Shown: in pieces, positions 35,898-44,416 of the stretch
How positions within the stretch are numbered: the first letter of the stretch is position 1
Layout of the letters: each line of letters starts with the position of its first letter
Origin: Rhodopirellula sp.
GTDB lineage: Bacteria > Planctomycetota > Planctomycetia > Planctomycetales > Planctomycetaceae
Reading direction: 5' to 3'
NCBI GenBank assembly: GCA_013203845.1
Contig: JABMPE010000216.1
Location: forward strand, 1-56,064
DNA length: 56,064 bases
Notes under the pieces: model-generated
What the model saw: only the letters and a program-made list of their open reading frames with translations
What the model was told of the DNA's origin: nothing
The model's database searches: none
Position numbers and translations under genes: made by a program

Positions 35898-38075
35898 GTG
35901 CGTCCCTACGAAAGTTTTGACAGCGTGACCGTCTCTCGAACCGAACTGGTCGTCATCCTGGCAATCACCCTGACCGGCGTTGCTGCGCGGTTCGCTTTCC
36001 TGGACGAACTGGCAATCGAGCATTTCGATGAAGGTGTCTACGCGTCGAACCTGTTGATCGAGGGCGGATCTTATCCCGACCGCTTTCTGTACGCGCCGCC
36101 GCTGGTACCGTTCCTGATCGAGTGGTCGATGATCATTTTCGGACCGGCACGCTGGGCACCGTTTCTGCCGTCGCTGATCCTGGGCAGCCTGACGGTCCCG
36201 CTTGCCTGGTGGTCGGTGCGGCGCTGGGCGAACGGTCCGGCAGGCATTGCGGCGGCGGCTCTCATTTCGCTCAGCGACTTCCACGTCGCGATGAGCCGGT
36301 CGGCACTGACCGACACACCCATGGTGTTCTTCCTGCTGCTCGCCGTATGGCTGACGGTGGAAGCTCTGTCGGATCGCAACGGCCGACTAGCTGTCGTCGC
36401 TGGCTTTGTGACAGGCCTGGCATGGGCGACCAAATACAACGGCTGGTTGCCCATCGCTGTTGCGATCAGCGGAGCGGGCGCGGCCTGGGTCTTCTGGCCG
36501 CGCAGTAAGCCAGGTGAAAAGCCCGAGGCAGACGGCATGCCGCTTTCGTCGATCGTCGCGTGCCTCGCCGTACTGGTTGTCACGGCAGTTACCACGTGGT
36601 TTCCAGTCTGGTGGGAACTGCAACCATTCGGCGGCTACGCGCGAGTTGCCGACAACCACAGCAATTACGTGACCGGGTTTTCTGAATGGTGGCCGGCAGC
36701 GGTCAGACATGAGGCCGTGCAACGTCATTACGCTGGCTGGCCGACGTTGATTTCCGGCTGGCTGGCAGTGGTCGCCGCGGCAGTCGTCCTGCGTGTGGAA
36801 CGTTCCACGTGGAACGAGTTGCTGTCGTGCCATGACTTGGAAGCGGCTACCTCCGATGCGGTTTCAGGTGGTGGATCAATCGAGGTTTCACGCACGGTGA
36901 AACAAGACGTGAAACGTTCCACGTGGAACGACGAAAACGACGCGGTGAAGCGGGTCACTAAACCAGGTTCCACGGTCGTTACTCTTCCTGTGGAACGTTC
37001 CACGTGGAACGAGTCGGCGTTCATTTTCACGGTTGTCATCGCCGCCGCATTGACGGGTGCGATCATGCTGAGTCCGGTGGTAGCGCTCGGCGTCTGGTCA
37101 CTCACCGAGCTGGTTGCCACTGCGCTGACTTTACGCCGAAACCAGAAGCGGAGCCTGCGCGACTCACCGGGCAAAGCCGTTGGTAAAAAACGCGGTGCAA
37201 AAGTTGGATCGAAAGACGCGACCGAAGCCACGGAGTCGTCGTCAAATAACCGCACTCAACGACGCTGGTTCGGCGTGTGGTTACACCTCGCCTGGCTGTG
37301 CGGACTGATTCTGGCGACGCCGCTCTATCAACCTTATCCACGACTTGCGCTTCCACTGCTCTGCGTCGGTTACGTCGGCACCGGAATCGCCGTCGTTCGA
37401 TTGTTGTGTGGAAAACGGACAGCGAATCTTGCTGGCCTGGAAAGCCAGACGTCGGCAACGGGTCCGCCGCCCTCCGATCAATCACATTCCGATGAGACAC
37501 TCAACGACGGTGCTTCAGCCCGTCCGCACACAGCCAGCGAATCTCCAGAATCAGCCGTCGCGGCTGGACCATCGCGTCTGAGGTTCATCTGGCTGGCCGC
37601 CATCGTTTTTCTCTGCGTCCGGCAGGCCATCAGTTTTCCAGGAGGAGCCTGGCAGGATCGATCCGCGCTGGCTGACATCGCTTCACAAGCCATTGCCGCA
37701 GCCGCTGTCGACTGCAAGGATGCACGACCTTTAAAGGGCAACTTCACCTTCGTCATGTATGCCTATGGCGAGCCCGGCCTGGTCTTTCACGTGTCCAGCC
37801 ACGGAGCGCCCATCCTGCCGATTATGGACTTGAGCTTCGCGATGCCTGGATCGAGCCACTCAAAGATTCCCACGTACGTTCTGGCTGGACCTCATGCCTG
37901 GCAGAGTTCGCAGTTCGGTGACCAGCTTCGAGAATTGCCCGACGGTTCGCTCGTCGAAATCGACGAGTTTCCCTATCAGGTCAGCGACTTTGTCCTGCTC
38001 GACGATCAACCGCCGCGGCTGCTTTCAAAATTCCGCCATGACGTGGTGAAGCTGTACCGGGTGCAGTTTCAGTGA
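35898..38075 (+). CDS. GT39-type membrane glycosyltransferase carrying embedded parS sites
   Basis: A 725-residue polytopic membrane protein of the ArnT/PMT (GT39) type. After TM1 the catalytic-loop motif HFDEGVYASNLLIEGG is seen, with YAPPLVPFLIEW and multiple hydrophobic helices; a soluble tail follows the last helix. Such enzymes move sugars from polyprenyl-phosphate donors to lipids or proteins on the outer face of the membrane. Residues about 298-373 form a polar loop between helices in which the peptide VERSTWNE or VKRSTWND occurs three times (about 300, 338 and 365). Each copy is encoded by DNA containing GTTCCACGTGGAAC, a parS core. A GTG start at 35898 is chosen, but a GTG at 35925 is possible; the true start is uncertain. 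Confidence 0.82.
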   Translation: MRPYESFDSVTVSRTELVVILAITLTGVAARFAFLDELAIEHFDEGVYASNLLIEGGSYPDRFLYAPPLVPFLIEWSMIIFGPARWAPFLPSLILGSLTVPLAWWSVRRWANGPAGIAAAALISLSDFHVAMSRSALTDTPMVFFLLLAVWLTVEALSDRNGRLAVVAGFVTGLAWATKYNGWLPIAVAISGAGAAWVFWPRSKPGEKPEADGMPLSSIVACLAVLVVTAVTTWFPVWWELQPFGGYARVADNHSNYVTGFSEWWPAAVRHEAVQRHYAGWPTLISGWLAVVAAAVVLRVERSTWNELLSCHDLEAATSDAVSGGGSIEVSRTVKQDVKRSTWNDENDAVKRVTKPGSTVVTLPVERSTWNESAFIFTVVIAAALTGAIMLSPVVALGVWSLTELVATALTLRRNQKRSLRDSPGKAVGKKRGAKVGSKDATEATESSSNNRTQRRWFGVWLHLAWLCGLILATPLYQPYPRLALPLLCVGYVGTGIAVVRLLCGKRTANLAGLESQTSATGPPPSDQSHSDETLNDGASARPHTASESPESAVAAGPSRLRFIWLAAIVFLCVRQAISFPGGAWQDRSALADIASQAIAAAAVDCKDARPLKGNFTFVMYAYGEPGLVFHVSSHGAPILPIMDLSFAMPGSSHSKIPTYVLAGPHAWQSSQFGDQLRELPDGSLVEIDEFPYQVSDFVLLDDQPPRLLSKFRHDVVKLYRVQFQ
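36801..36816. promoter_or_regulatory. parS: parS-like ParB binding site 1
   Basis: CGTTCCACGTGGAACG, a perfect palindrome matching the bacterial parS core (GTTNCACGTGNAAC). The overlapping palindrome GTGGAACGTTCCAC begins at 36795. It lies inside the GT39 gene. Confidence 0.85.
36885..36903. promoter_or_regulatory. Split parS-like half sites
   Basis: GTTTCAC and GTGAAAC, the arms of the other common parS form, separated by five bases instead of joined. It lies between sites 1 and 2 and may be a degenerate site. Confidence 0.4.
36915..36930. promoter_or_regulatory. parS: parS-like ParB binding site 2
   Basis: CGTTCCACGTGGAACG, identical to site 1, 114 bases from it and in the same reading frame. 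Confidence 0.85.
36996..37011. promoter_or_regulatory. parS: parS-like ParB binding site 3
   Basis: CGTTCCACGTGGAACG, identical to sites 1 and 2, 81 bases from site 2. A half site GTTCCACG at 36967-36974 precedes it. Confidence 0.85.
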
Positions 38076-38563
38076 GTAACGCGATTCATCGAGTCAACAC
38101 GGATGATTCACGCAGACCGGACCCGGGTCACGCCACTCGTTTCCGGAACGGCGCCAACGCATTGCGATGCCGACTTTGTTTTCTCACACCTTGAAACTGA
38201 CTTCGCCACCGAAGCTCCGGCAGCTTTGTCGTTGGCTCGTTCCCGCCTGCTCCTGATGGATCGCGTGCCCCAGGAAACGACCTCGGCGACAGGTGCGAAT
38301 TTACGGACTCTGGGAAGAATCGGGATAGCTGCCTGCCTTTTGACGCGACATCATGGCCTCGCACGGCGATGTGCAGCGGACTTGGATGCTCACTTGGACC
38401 GAAATAGGAAGCAGGTTCTCAGAGGCGGAAGGACTCCGCCAGAGAAACGATTCGCAAGTACACCGATCAGGACATGTCTTTGTCCAGAACGGATCAGGAA
38501 ATAGAATCCCGCTCGCATCAGGGAATGACTACCACTGACGAATGTCCAGGGAAGGATTAGCTC
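38076..38563. other. Intergenic region upstream of parB
   Basis: 488 bases between the GT39 gene and parB. A 133-codon frame here has no family resemblance and no good start signal. No parA, RNA gene or further full parS motif was seen. AGGGAAGG just before parB is its ribosome binding site. Confidence 0.5.
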
Positions 38564-39508
38564 ATGTCGCAGGATGGCGCACCAAAACGCCGCCTCGGTC
38601 GAGGTCTCGACGCACTGCTGGGAGGTAAGTCTCAGCAGGCTCCAACAGCCGCACCAGTTGCCATCGCGCACCCGGTGGCTGCTACTGAGCCGACTTCACA
38701 GCCGGTAACGATTCTGAAGGTTGACGAGATCCGCAGAAATCCGTTTCAGCCGAGATCGGAGTTCGACGAGGAATCGTTAAACGAACTTGCGAAGAGCATC
38801 GGCTTGCACGGAGTGTTGCAGCCGGTTCTGGTTCGAAAGACGGAACACGGTTATCAGCTGATCGCTGGTGAGCGTCGCTGGCTGGCGGCCCAACGGGCAG
38901 GTCTGAAAGAAGTTCCCTGCCGCGTCATGAATTTGGCCGATCGCGAAGTCAGCGAAGCGGCAATGGAAGAGAACCTGAAGCGGAAGGACCTCAACGTTCT
39001 CGAAAAAGCGCAGGCCTTCCAGGACTACGTCGACCGGTTTGCCTGCACGATCGAGGAACTCGGCAAACGGCTTTCGATGGACCGTTCGACCGTGTCGAAC
39101 ATGCTGCGTTTGCTCGAACTTCCCGAGCCAATCCGTCGTCTGCTTCACGAAGAAAAAATCACCGGCGGTCACGCCAAAGCCATGCTGCCGCTTGAGGAAG
39201 TCGATCAGCTCGCGATCTGTGAACGAATTCAAACCGAGTCACTTTCTGTTCGAAAAACTGAACAAGCGGTTCGTACAATTCTTCGCGGAGAGAAACCGGA
39301 CACCATTTCGATCGAAACGGCGAAACAGCCGAAGGCTCCGATCGAACGGACGGCTCACATTGACTCGCTGGAGAAGCAACTCCGCGATATTCTCGGCCTG
39401 AAGGTTCAGATCAAGCTGAAATCCAGCGACGCCGGTCAGGTCACCATCGATTTCAATTCGAACGACGACTTCGACCGCATCACTCGACTCCTGCGAAAAG
39501 CAGCCTGA
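38564..39508 (+). CDS. parB: Chromosome partition protein ParB
   Basis: A 314-residue ParB/Spo0J-family protein. The basic N-terminus (KRRLGRGLDALLGG) is the usual ParA-contact region. The CTPase domain (about 45-135) has NPFQPRSEF, SIGLHGVLQPVLVR and the GERRWLAAQRAG phosphate-binding motif. The parS-reading helix-turn-helix follows (TIEELGKRLSMDRSTVSNMLRLL, about 165-190). The C-terminal ~50 residues (SLEKQLRDILGLKVQIKL) form the dimerisation domain. ParB loads onto parS, spreads as a CTP clamp and recruits SMC and ParA. Three parS cores lie about 1.5 kb upstream in the GT39 gene. parA is not adjacent. AGGGAAGG precedes the ATG. Confidence 0.95.
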   Translation: MSQDGAPKRRLGRGLDALLGGKSQQAPTAAPVAIAHPVAATEPTSQPVTILKVDEIRRNPFQPRSEFDEESLNELAKSIGLHGVLQPVLVRKTEHGYQLIAGERRWLAAQRAGLKEVPCRVMNLADREVSEAAMEENLKRKDLNVLEKAQAFQDYVDRFACTIEELGKRLSMDRSTVSNMLRLLELPEPIRRLLHEEKITGGHAKAMLPLEEVDQLAICERIQTESLSVRKTEQAVRTILRGEKPDTISIETAKQPKAPIERTAHIDSLEKQLRDILGLKVQIKLKSSDAGQVTIDFNSNDDFDRITRLLRKAA

Positions 39509-39811
39509 GAGAACTGCTTCCAGGCCGGAGTGTTTCCGGCACGGGCGACGTTGACTCTGTCTGTTACCAGGGTGTGTATCGCGGCCTAAGGCTGCAGGAC
39601 TGGTGCAGGACCAGCAGGGTGACACCGATCAACGCGAACGAGTGGTCTTACTCCAGCCACTGCGATTGCGCAACGCCCAGCTTTGTTTTCTGCAAAGAAC
39701 GCGTCTCTGAGCTTGCGGCACCAGATTCGACGGAGCCAAGTTCCCAATGAATGGTGACGATTGCGACGTTGCAATGCAGCCTGATGGTGAACCGGTCGTG
39801 TCCTGACTCGT
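39509..39811. other. Intergenic region downstream of parB
   Basis: About 300 bases between parB and the bidirectional terminator. A GCAGGACTGGTGCAGGACC direct repetition at about 39594-39612 is the only visible structure. No gene or RNA is supported. Confidence 0.4.
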
Positions 39812-39857
39812 AAAAAAAGCCAGTCGGGAAATGATCCCGACTGGCTTTGTCTTTTTT
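39812..39857. terminator. Bidirectional Rho-independent terminator
   Basis: AAAGCCAGTCGGGA and TCCCGACTGGCTTT form a perfect 14-pair stem around a five-base loop, with TGTCTTTTTT to the right and AAAAAA to the left, so it should stop both parB-side transcription and the Cys-rich protein gene on the - strand. Confidence 0.92.
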
Positions 39858-39877
39858 ACCGAAGTCCGTCCGGCGAA

Positions 39878-40381
39878 TTAGTTGTCGTAATCAACAACGA
39901 CCCAGCCATTCTTGACGCGAATTTCGACACGGTATTTACCGTAGTCGTACTTCGTGTAGGCACCGTTGTGTTTGCAGGTAACCTTAGGACCGTGATCCTT
40001 GTGGCAGCCACAGGCTGGTGCCGGTGCACAGCAGCTCGGCTTCGGTGCACAGCATGGAGTCTGCTTAGGGACGCAGATTTGCACGTAGACGCAACGAGGC
40101 GTCTGGCAGCAGGCACACGGATCCGGTTTCCAGCATGGATCGAGAACCTTGACGATCTTCACTTCGGCACACGGAGCAATGTGATCAAGATCTTCGTACT
40201 TGACACAATCAAACAACTGAATCGCATGGCTTTCAGCGACGGGTTCCGGAGGAGCTTCCTTGTGGTGGTCGAAGCTTCCAACGAACGCGCTTGGGAACAA
40301 AGGGCTGAACTCTGCTGCCGAAGCAACATTTGCAGCAGCCACGATGGCAACCGCACAAAACACACTGGTAAGTTTTCTCAT
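39878..40381 (-). CDS. Cys-rich secreted protein
   Basis: A 167-residue exported protein with a clear signal peptide (MRKLTSVFCAVAIVAAANVASA). The mature part is rich in Cys and Pro: DPCWKPDPCACCQTPRC, then KQTPCCAPKPSCCAPAPACG, then a short beta-like C-terminus (YRVEIRVKNGWVVVDYDN). The many paired Cys suggest disulphide cross-linking or metal binding. It is reminiscent of Cys-rich cell-wall-like proteins of planctomycetes, including the YTV protein at 48975, but no function is known. AGGAGAGAT precedes the ATG at 40381; the frame is open 43 codons further upstream without a signal-peptide character. Confidence 0.8.
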   Translation of the reverse strand: MRKLTSVFCAVAIVAAANVASAAEFSPLFPSAFVGSFDHHKEAPPEPVAESHAIQLFDCVKYEDLDHIAPCAEVKIVKVLDPCWKPDPCACCQTPRCVYVQICVPKQTPCCAPKPSCCAPAPACGCHKDHGPKVTCKHNGAYTKYDYGKYRVEIRVKNGWVVVDYDN

Positions 40382-40997
40382 GGCAATCTCTCCTGATGGC
40401 TGCCGCCCGATTCTTAATTCGGGCACTGGACAGAAACTGAAACTCATCAACCGCAGGACATCCGAGCCCCCCGGCTCGCCCTGCTTTTGAAACATACTAC
40501 ACAAGATCAAATACGGAAGCTGTTGCCGTCACGATCTTTGAGGTTTTCAGGGCATACTGTGATAGCTGTATCGAGTACGAATAGTGGGTAAACCTCTCTG
40601 CGACAAGCAATCCGCTTACCATTTTCAGATTATTGACGCAGATCCCTCAAAACACCTGGCCGGGCAATCTCCCCTCACCCCTCAGTCAGTAGCACCAAGC
40701 ACGAATTGTGCCACACAGGCGATGCCAAAACGGCAGTTACATGATTGGTGCCTTTTGTGGTTATCTGGAATGCCAATCCGGCAGTGCCATAATGACTCTT
40801 GCTCGTGCGTCAATGGTCTTTATAAAGTCATAACTAACTATCAATAAGCAGTTTGCAGCTTGCCGAGAATGTCTTGGAGAACATTTGGCACACTGGATGC
40901 TATGAGTAAACACGCCCGGCAGGATTCGGGACAGCAGGCCTGAAACGACAAAGTTACCGTTCTTAAAGTCTCAACCATTCTGAACGAGGAGTGTGCC
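40382..40997. other. Long divergent intergenic region
   Basis: 616 bases between the divergent Cys-rich and Hsp20 genes, noticeably AT-richer than its surroundings in places. It holds a sigma-54-like element (40886-40901) and several TGCCA/TGGCA repeats between 40700 and 40800. An 87-codon frame at 40584 shows no family resemblance and is not called. Confidence 0.5.
40886..40901 (+). promoter_or_regulatory. Candidate sigma-54 promoter for the Hsp20 gene
   Basis: TGGCACACTGGATGCT places GG and GC exactly ten bases apart, as in the TGGCACG-N4-TTGCW consensus, with one mismatch in each half. It lies about 85 bases upstream of the expected start of translation. A sequence match only. Confidence 0.45.
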
Positions 40998-41492
40998 ATG
41001 TCGCCCAGGACCCCTTCATTTTCGCGCATCTGGAATGTTTCACCGGCTACTTTGGACGAACTTCGACGCGAGTTCGAAAATGCGGTCGGTTCAGTAAGTG
41101 GTGCCGTCTCACGGACGTGTTCCAGTCACCCCCCGGTCTCCGTCTGGGAAAGTGACCAACGTCTGGTGATAGAACTCGACGTTCCTGGAGTACGCCAATC
41201 GGATATCCAGGTTTCAGTTGAAGACGGAGTACTTACGATCGTCGGGAGCCGAAAGCCGTCCCAACATGCTGGCGAACAAAAACACGCAGACTATCGATGT
41301 GGCGAATTCAGTCGCTCGGTCAAACTTCACGAGTCGCTCGACCCGACTTCGATTGACGCGGAGCTGGACAACGGAGTACTCACACTTTCGATCGGACGCC
41401 GGGCCGAAGCTCAGCCAAGATCGATTCCGGTCGCTGTTCGAAGCCGAGTGACCGATCCCACGCCGACACTGGCAACTGAAAATCCGGAGTAG
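40998..41492 (+). CDS. Small heat-shock protein, Hsp20/alpha-crystallin
   Basis: A 164-residue chaperone. The alpha-crystallin domain spans about residues 45-135: PVSVWESDQRLVIELDVPGV, then VSVEDGVLTIVGSRK, EFSRSVKLHESLD and the family's C-terminal DNGVLTLSIGRR (the A-x-x-x-n-GVL motif). The last residues include SIPV, the IxV-type tail that docks into neighbouring subunits. It holds unfolded proteins in large oligomers without ATP. A sigma-54-like element lies upstream. Its 3' end faces the enolase-superfamily gene. Confidence 0.92.
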   Translation: MSPRTPSFSRIWNVSPATLDELRREFENAVGSVSGAVSRTCSSHPPVSVWESDQRLVIELDVPGVRQSDIQVSVEDGVLTIVGSRKPSQHAGEQKHADYRCGEFSRSVKLHESLDPTSIDAELDNGVLTLSIGRRAEAQPRSIPVAVRSRVTDPTPTLATENPE

Positions 41493-41622
41493 TGCCGGTA
41501 GCCGAGATCTCTCACTGACTTGTTTGCCAGACCGTTCAATTGCGAGAGCTGATTTTTCAGGCTGTGGAGACACGGTCGAGGCAAAGAATGTGACAGTTCA
41601 TGACTGGTAATCGAGAGCCTTG

Positions 41623-41649
41623 GCGAGCCCCTCGTTCAGAGGGGCTCGC
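41623..41649. terminator. Strong hairpin between convergent genes
   Basis: GCGAGCCCCTC and GAGGGGCTCGC form a perfect 11-pair stem around GTTCA. There is no run of T on either side, so it is only a possible terminator or processing site for the Hsp20 and enolase-superfamily transcripts. Confidence 0.4.
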
Positions 41650-41738
41650 TGAAGCTCGTCCACCAGCCACCCGGAATTCCGATCCCTGATTCGCGGATCA
41701 ACCCTGAGACTGAACCCGTCGTCGAACTCGTCGACGCG

Positions 41739-43094
41739 TTACACGAATCCAAGGCCGATATCGTCGAGACAACCGGTTCCGACGGTTCCGTCAGTGATGT
41801 TAAACATTGACGGAAGGTGGCGAAGGTAAGGACGGTTGGGGCCGGGGCAGTACTGACGACCGTTGCCTTCGATTGCCGTCACGGTGGGAATGCGGGCGGC
41901 AAGGCTCGCTGAGTGCAGGAATGAAAAGCCGGGGCAGGTCAAATCCTGCACGCACAGAAACATGCCGAACTTCTGAGCGGCGGCTCCCAGACACAGCGAT
42001 TCCGAGTGCCCTTTGCAGGCTTTCAACGCGACGCCGGTGTAACCCTGATCGCGAGCCAGCAACAGCGATTCGTAATCGATCAGTGCTTCGTCGACGACAA
42101 CTGGCTTCAACCTGGCCGCTTCGTGCAGTTTGATTTCCGGATGAGCTTTCAGGTCGCGACTGGTCGGCTGCTCGATGTACTGAATCCGGTCGTAGGCTGC
42201 TGGCGATTGCTCCTGCACCTTCTTCAGAAACGCCAGAACGTACTCGACGTTCTCGCACTTCTCGTTGAAGTCGAGCGAGTAGAACCACTCCGAGCAGCCT
42301 CGCGCCGACTGTACTTCGCCCGCCAGCTTTTCGATCCCGACCACGCGGTCGACGTCCCAGTCAAAGTTGTCGCCGGACAGTTTGATTTTCAAATGAGTCA
42401 GGCCGTCGGCGTTAATCCACTCGCCGAGCGTAACCGGCAGTTTATCGTCCGGTCGGTCGGTGACGTCGGCATCAGTCAACGGATCAAGTGCTCCGACCAG
42501 GTGGTACAGCGGCAATCGATCTTTCGGAGTTCGCAGGGTGTACTGATCGAGATACTCGCCAGCGAACTGGTCGTCGAGATAGTCCGACAGGTCGTCGTTC
42601 ATGAACTCAGCAGACAGCGCATCGTAGGAGTTGATCTTGTGTACGCGACCGTAGGCATCGTGAACGGCGGCATCGATCGGGCTGGCGGCGACCAGCTGGG
42701 CCAGTGCTGGGAACTCCTCGCCAAATTGGTGGCTGGCGACGACCGTTTTGCCTGTGTGTGCATATTCGGCCGTCAGATCGAACATCAGTTCCAGCGGATG
42801 TCCATAGTGGGGAACATCCGACGCAATGACGGCAATGCGTTCCGAGAACTCCTTCATTGCCAGTTCCGTCTGGTCGCCGGTCAATTTTGACGTCGGCCAG
42901 GCCCAGATATTCCCCACGGGCATGCTGCCAAATCCCGTCGCATGTTTACCGCTATGGGTCTCGACCGTCACCTCGACGTTCATGAGAATTGTCTTGTCGA
43001 CAATTCTGCCGCCGAATTTCAGGGGGGCTCTGAAGGAAACTGGTTCGAAGGTACAGACAGCGTCAAGAATTCTGACGTCCGTTGCGTTTGGCAT
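41739..43094 (-). CDS. Enolase-superfamily (mandelate racemase/MLE-like) enzyme
   Basis: A 451-residue protein of the muconate-lactonising/mandelate-racemase group. The first metal ligand region is FYSLDFNEKC, the second YIEQPTSRDL and the third VVVDEALIDYES. The K-x-K catalytic pair of strand 2 is seen in HLKIKLSGDN, and a further Lys in ALKACKGHSES. The enzymes abstract a proton alpha to a carboxylate with Mg2+; possible reactions are dehydration, racemisation or epimerisation, and the substrate cannot be read from sequence. The ATG at 43094 is chosen because the conserved N-terminal domain begins just after it; an in-frame start exists 28 codons upstream. Confidence 0.82.
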   Translation of the reverse strand: MPNATDVRILDAVCTFEPVSFRAPLKFGGRIVDKTILMNVEVTVETHSGKHATGFGSMPVGNIWAWPTSKLTGDQTELAMKEFSERIAVIASDVPHYGHPLELMFDLTAEYAHTGKTVVASHQFGEEFPALAQLVAASPIDAAVHDAYGRVHKINSYDALSAEFMNDDLSDYLDDQFAGEYLDQYTLRTPKDRLPLYHLVGALDPLTDADVTDRPDDKLPVTLGEWINADGLTHLKIKLSGDNFDWDVDRVVGIEKLAGEVQSARGCSEWFYSLDFNEKCENVEYVLAFLKKVQEQSPAAYDRIQYIEQPTSRDLKAHPEIKLHEAARLKPVVVDEALIDYESLLLARDQGYTGVALKACKGHSESLCLGAAAQKFGMFLCVQDLTCPGFSFLHSASLAARIPTVTAIEGNGRQYCPGPNRPYLRHLPSMFNITDGTVGTGCLDDIGLGFV

Positions 43095-43337
43095 GACTCT
43101 ATGCGGCTCGCGAGAAAGAGTGGAAACGATGTCACCCTGCAGAACTGCCGTGCCTGACGGACTTGTGATCCTTCCCACTCAGATCAAGCCGGCAGGTCAC
43201 GCCTGTTCCGCAGTCTGGCAAAACTGATGGACACATCAGCGTTGCAACATGTTAGGCATCGTGCGCCAGAGCTTCAATCGACGTTTACACGTTCTGGTCT
43301 CATTCTGCCGTGACGGAAGTTTCACCGAAAACGCAGT

Positions 43338-43940
43338 CTAAGCGGCAGACCGCTCTTCTGCCTCCGGTCGCTCGTCACCGAACCTGCTGAGGATCATCCT
43401 GCCGCTCGATGACAGCTGGTAAACCATCCCATCGGATCGGCCAGCGAGGTCACACTTCAGCAGGTCGTAAGCAATCAGGCAGCCATGAATCTTCGATAAT
43501 TCGGCGGATTCGATTCCCGACAAGCCAGTGATTCTTTGCACCCAGCGGCTGGCACGTTTCTTTGCTCCTGTGGCGTCGTTGTCGACTCCGTCGGCAGCAT
43601 CGTCACTGTCGCCCTCGACGGAGCCATTCGCGTGCGATTCAGCCGCTGCACGGTTGGCGTTCGCGCCTTCCACAGCGGTCGACGGTTCGCTGTCCAGGAG
43701 TGACTTTTCCAACTTTGCTGATTGCGCCACCGCCGCAGCCTGCAGGAGAGCAAGTTCTTCCTGAGCCTGCTGGTAAGCCTTGAGAACGGCAATCCAGGAC
43801 GGATTTTCTGTCACGAGTTCCAGTTCGAGGTCGATCATGCCTGGTCTATCGACCCGACGAACCGGCACATTCAACTGCTGCGGGGACTCCGACACAAACT
43901 GAAAATTGCCGCCTGGTTTTTCAGGAATTTTTCCTGACAC
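43338..43940 (-). CDS. Hypothetical protein with acidic linker
   Basis: A 200-residue protein that I do not recognise. The N-terminal half (residues 1-80) is mixed, with a helical stretch rich in Ala/Gln (YQQAQEELALLQAAAVAQSAKL) that may coil. An acidic, Ala-rich linker (about 90-125) follows, then a C-terminal block (about 128-200) of winged-helix-like character, with KIHGCLIAYDLLKCDLAGRS and VYQLSSSGRMILSR. The latter looks like a DNA-binding wing plus strand. The start is a GTG at 43940 and is uncertain. It is on the - strand, 164 bases downstream of a two-helix membrane protein gene. Confidence 0.6.
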   Translation of the reverse strand: MSGKIPEKPGGNFQFVSESPQQLNVPVRRVDRPGMIDLELELVTENPSWIAVLKAYQQAQEELALLQAAAVAQSAKLEKSLLDSEPSTAVEGANANRAAAESHANGSVEGDSDDAADGVDNDATGAKKRASRWVQRITGLSGIESAELSKIHGCLIAYDLLKCDLAGRSDGMVYQLSSSGRMILSRFGDERPEAEERSAA

Positions 43941-44104
43941 ACACGATCGACTGAAGTTGATCCCTGGTTCGACACGTCGTCATTACGGAAGTCCGGGGAT
44001 CTGGCCATCAAGCTGGCGAGCCCGCAGTTCTCTTAAGTTCATGTCTTCTGGGGGCTTGTCGCTCATACCTCGCTCTTCGACCCCGGCAACCGGACCATCT
44101 ATCC

Positions 44105-44416
44105 TCATGCAGAGGGACGATTACCAGAACTGCCGTCGCGCGATTCTTCTTCTGCAGCTTCCGCGACGGTTTCACGCGGTTGCCCGGCATTTGTCTGTTT
44201 TCCGTCAAGCCACATCGCGGCAAACGCGAACACAAGAAGCAGTGCCACTTCGACTCCGATCAATTTCAGGCCGTACTCGTTGAAGAATCGGACCAGCGGG
44301 TTTTCGATGGACGAAAAGGCGGTCACGATCATCAGCAGGATCGTCAATACAAAGGCAGCACTGACGACGACGACGAGCTTGAAAAGAGGATTCGGGGGGA
44401 CGTTTTCGGGGGGCAT
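44105..44416 (-). CDS. Small two-helix membrane protein
   Basis: A 103-residue protein from ATG 44416 (MPPENVPPNPLF). Two hydrophobic helices are visible, FKLVVVVSAAFVLTILLMIV and GLKLIGVEVALLLVFAFAAM, separated by a short polar loop with FFNEYG. The C-terminal 30 residues are polar and acidic (ETVAEAAEEESRDG). No family recognised. The start has GGAA upstream; a longer frame begins 31 codons earlier and looks non-coding. It faces the PDZ protein gene. Confidence 0.65.
   Translation of the reverse strand: MPPENVPPNPLFKLVVVVSAAFVLTILLMIVTAFSSIENPLVRFFNEYGLKLIGVEVALLLVFAFAAMWLDGKQTNAGQPRETVAEAAEEESRDGSSGNRPSA

Noticed and set aside
38103-38504. 133-codon frame between the GT39 gene and parB
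   Set aside because: No start signal, no family resemblance, and an Arg/Thr-rich translation typical of non-coding GC-rich DNA; it is not a parA.
40698-40713. Sigma-54-like element on the - strand toward the Cys-rich gene
   Set aside because: Spacing fits, but it would leave an untranslated leader of about 300 bases; mentioned only with the Hsp20 finding.
42006-42890. 294-codon + strand frame opposite the enolase-superfamily gene
   Set aside because: Antisense shadow without motifs.
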